From: T1Sed10-7 sp047921175
Lineage (GTDB): Bacteria > Actinomycetota > Nitriliruptoria > Nitriliruptorales > Nitriliruptoraceae
Assembly (NCBI GenBank): GCA_047921175.1
Contig: JBLRWQ010000120.1
Coordinates: 1 to 5,111, forward strand
Reading direction: 5' to 3'
DNA length: 5,111 nt
A program made the translations under genes and the position numbers. Of this stretch, positions 4,731 to 5,111 are shown piece after piece; within the stretch, counting starts at the first letter, position 1, and each line of letters opens with the position of its first letter. The notes below the pieces were generated by a model. That model was not told where the DNA came from, did no database searches, and was given only the letters and a program-made list of their open reading frames with translations.

Positions 4731-5111
4731 CGTCACACCCTGTCCGTGCTCGTCGAGAACAAGCCCGGTGTGCTGACCCGCATCGCCGGGATGTTCGCCC
4801 GACGTGGCTACAACATCCACTCGCTCGCGGTCGGTCCGACCGAGGACGAGCGGGTCTCGCGGCTGACGCTGGTCGTCGGCACCGAGGCGGTCCAGCTCGA
4901 GCAGATCATCAAGCAGCTCAACAAGCTGGTCCACGTGCTCAAGATCATCGAGCTCGACCCGGACCAGACCGTCGAGCGTGAGATGCAGCTGGTCAAGGTC
5001 AACGCCGACCCGGTCACCCGCTCGCAGATCATCGAGATCGCCGAGGTCTTCCGGGCCAAGATCGTGGATGTCGACCACGACTCGATCACCATCGAGGTGG
5101 CCGGCAACCCG
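4722..5111 (+). CDS. ilvN: Acetolactate synthase small (regulatory) subunit, 3' end missing
   Basis: IlvN (also called IlvH) binds IlvB, raises its activity and confers feedback inhibition, usually by valine. The frame is open from ATG 4722 to the window end, giving 130 codons; the family is about 160-175 residues, so some 30-45 residues lie outside. The N-terminal ACT domain is clear: HTLSVLVENKPGVLTRIAGM and FARRGYNIHSLAVGPTED (to about residue 42), with the NKPGVL loop and the Asn-Ile-His-Ser segment typical of the effector site. The second half, from about residue 75, contains LNKLVHVLKIIEL and EREMQLVKV and begins the C-terminal ACT-like domain (IIEIAEVFRAKIVDV). GAGGAG at 4711-4716 is five bases before the start, and only 11 bases separate it from the ilvB stop, so the two are co-transcribed. 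ilvC would be the usual next gene, but it is outside the window. Confidence 0.96.
   Translation, partial: MHDRHTLSVLVENKPGVLTRIAGMFARRGYNIHSLAVGPTEDERVSRLTLVVGTEAVQLEQIIKQLNKLVHVLKIIELDPDQTVEREMQLVKVNADPVTRSQIIEIAEVFRAKIVDVDHDSITIEVAGNP

Noticed and set aside
1..5111. Mobile elements, CRISPR, tRNA or rRNA genes, defence or biosynthetic systems
   Set aside because: No transposase, integrase, long terminal repeats, spaced repeats or RNA-gene folds were seen; all coding space is filled by core metabolism and translation genes of uniform composition.

Overview
The window is a GC-rich, plus-strand, gene-dense piece of a bacterial chromosome. GC content is very high throughout, third codon positions are mostly G or C, and the gene order gatB ... 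ilvB-ilvN resembles that of actinobacteria. This points to a high-GC member of the Actinomycetota; I cannot name the class or genus from the sequence alone.

Layout: (1) 1-696, the C-terminal half of gatB, the glutaminyl/aspartyl-tRNA amidotransferase B subunit, entering from outside the window. (2) 697-791, a 95-base gap with a strong 12-bp hairpin just after gatB, a weak promoter-like -10, an inverted repeat and a tandem 8-base repeat that contains the dxs ribosome binding site. (3) 792-2684, a complete dxs, encoding 1-deoxy-D-xylulose-5-phosphate synthase. (4) 2685-2958, a 274-base regulatory region: a promoter-like pair just after the dxs stop, a short leader ORF reading M-A-R-L-L-G-H-V-I-V-V-V-P, a perfect hairpin at its stop codon, then a perfect 10-bp terminator hairpin and the ilvB ribosome binding site. 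This is the layout of a branched-chain amino acid attenuator. (5) 2959-4710, a complete ilvB (acetolactate synthase catalytic subunit). (6) 4722-5111, ilvN (its regulatory subunit), cut by the window end after 130 codons.

Functionally, gatB belongs to tRNA-dependent Gln/Asn decoding. dxs begins the MEP isoprenoid pathway, and its product also feeds thiamine and pyridoxal synthesis. ilvBN makes the first common step of valine, isoleucine and leucine synthesis. DXS and IlvB are both TPP enzymes that decarboxylate pyruvate and pass on a two-carbon unit, so they draw on the same substrate and cofactor. The signals in the 2685-2958 gap suggest that ilvBN is transcribed from its own attenuated promoter and is not simply co-transcribed with dxs.

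No mobile element, CRISPR array, tRNA or rRNA was seen, and none of the proteins is novel. The item most worth a second look is the ilvB leader. A segment upstream of the leader ORF (2768-2782) can form a 15-bp helix with 2858-2872 (one G-U pair), which is mutually exclusive with the local hairpin at the leader stop codon. That is a plausible RNA switch whose logic does not match the textbook attenuator.
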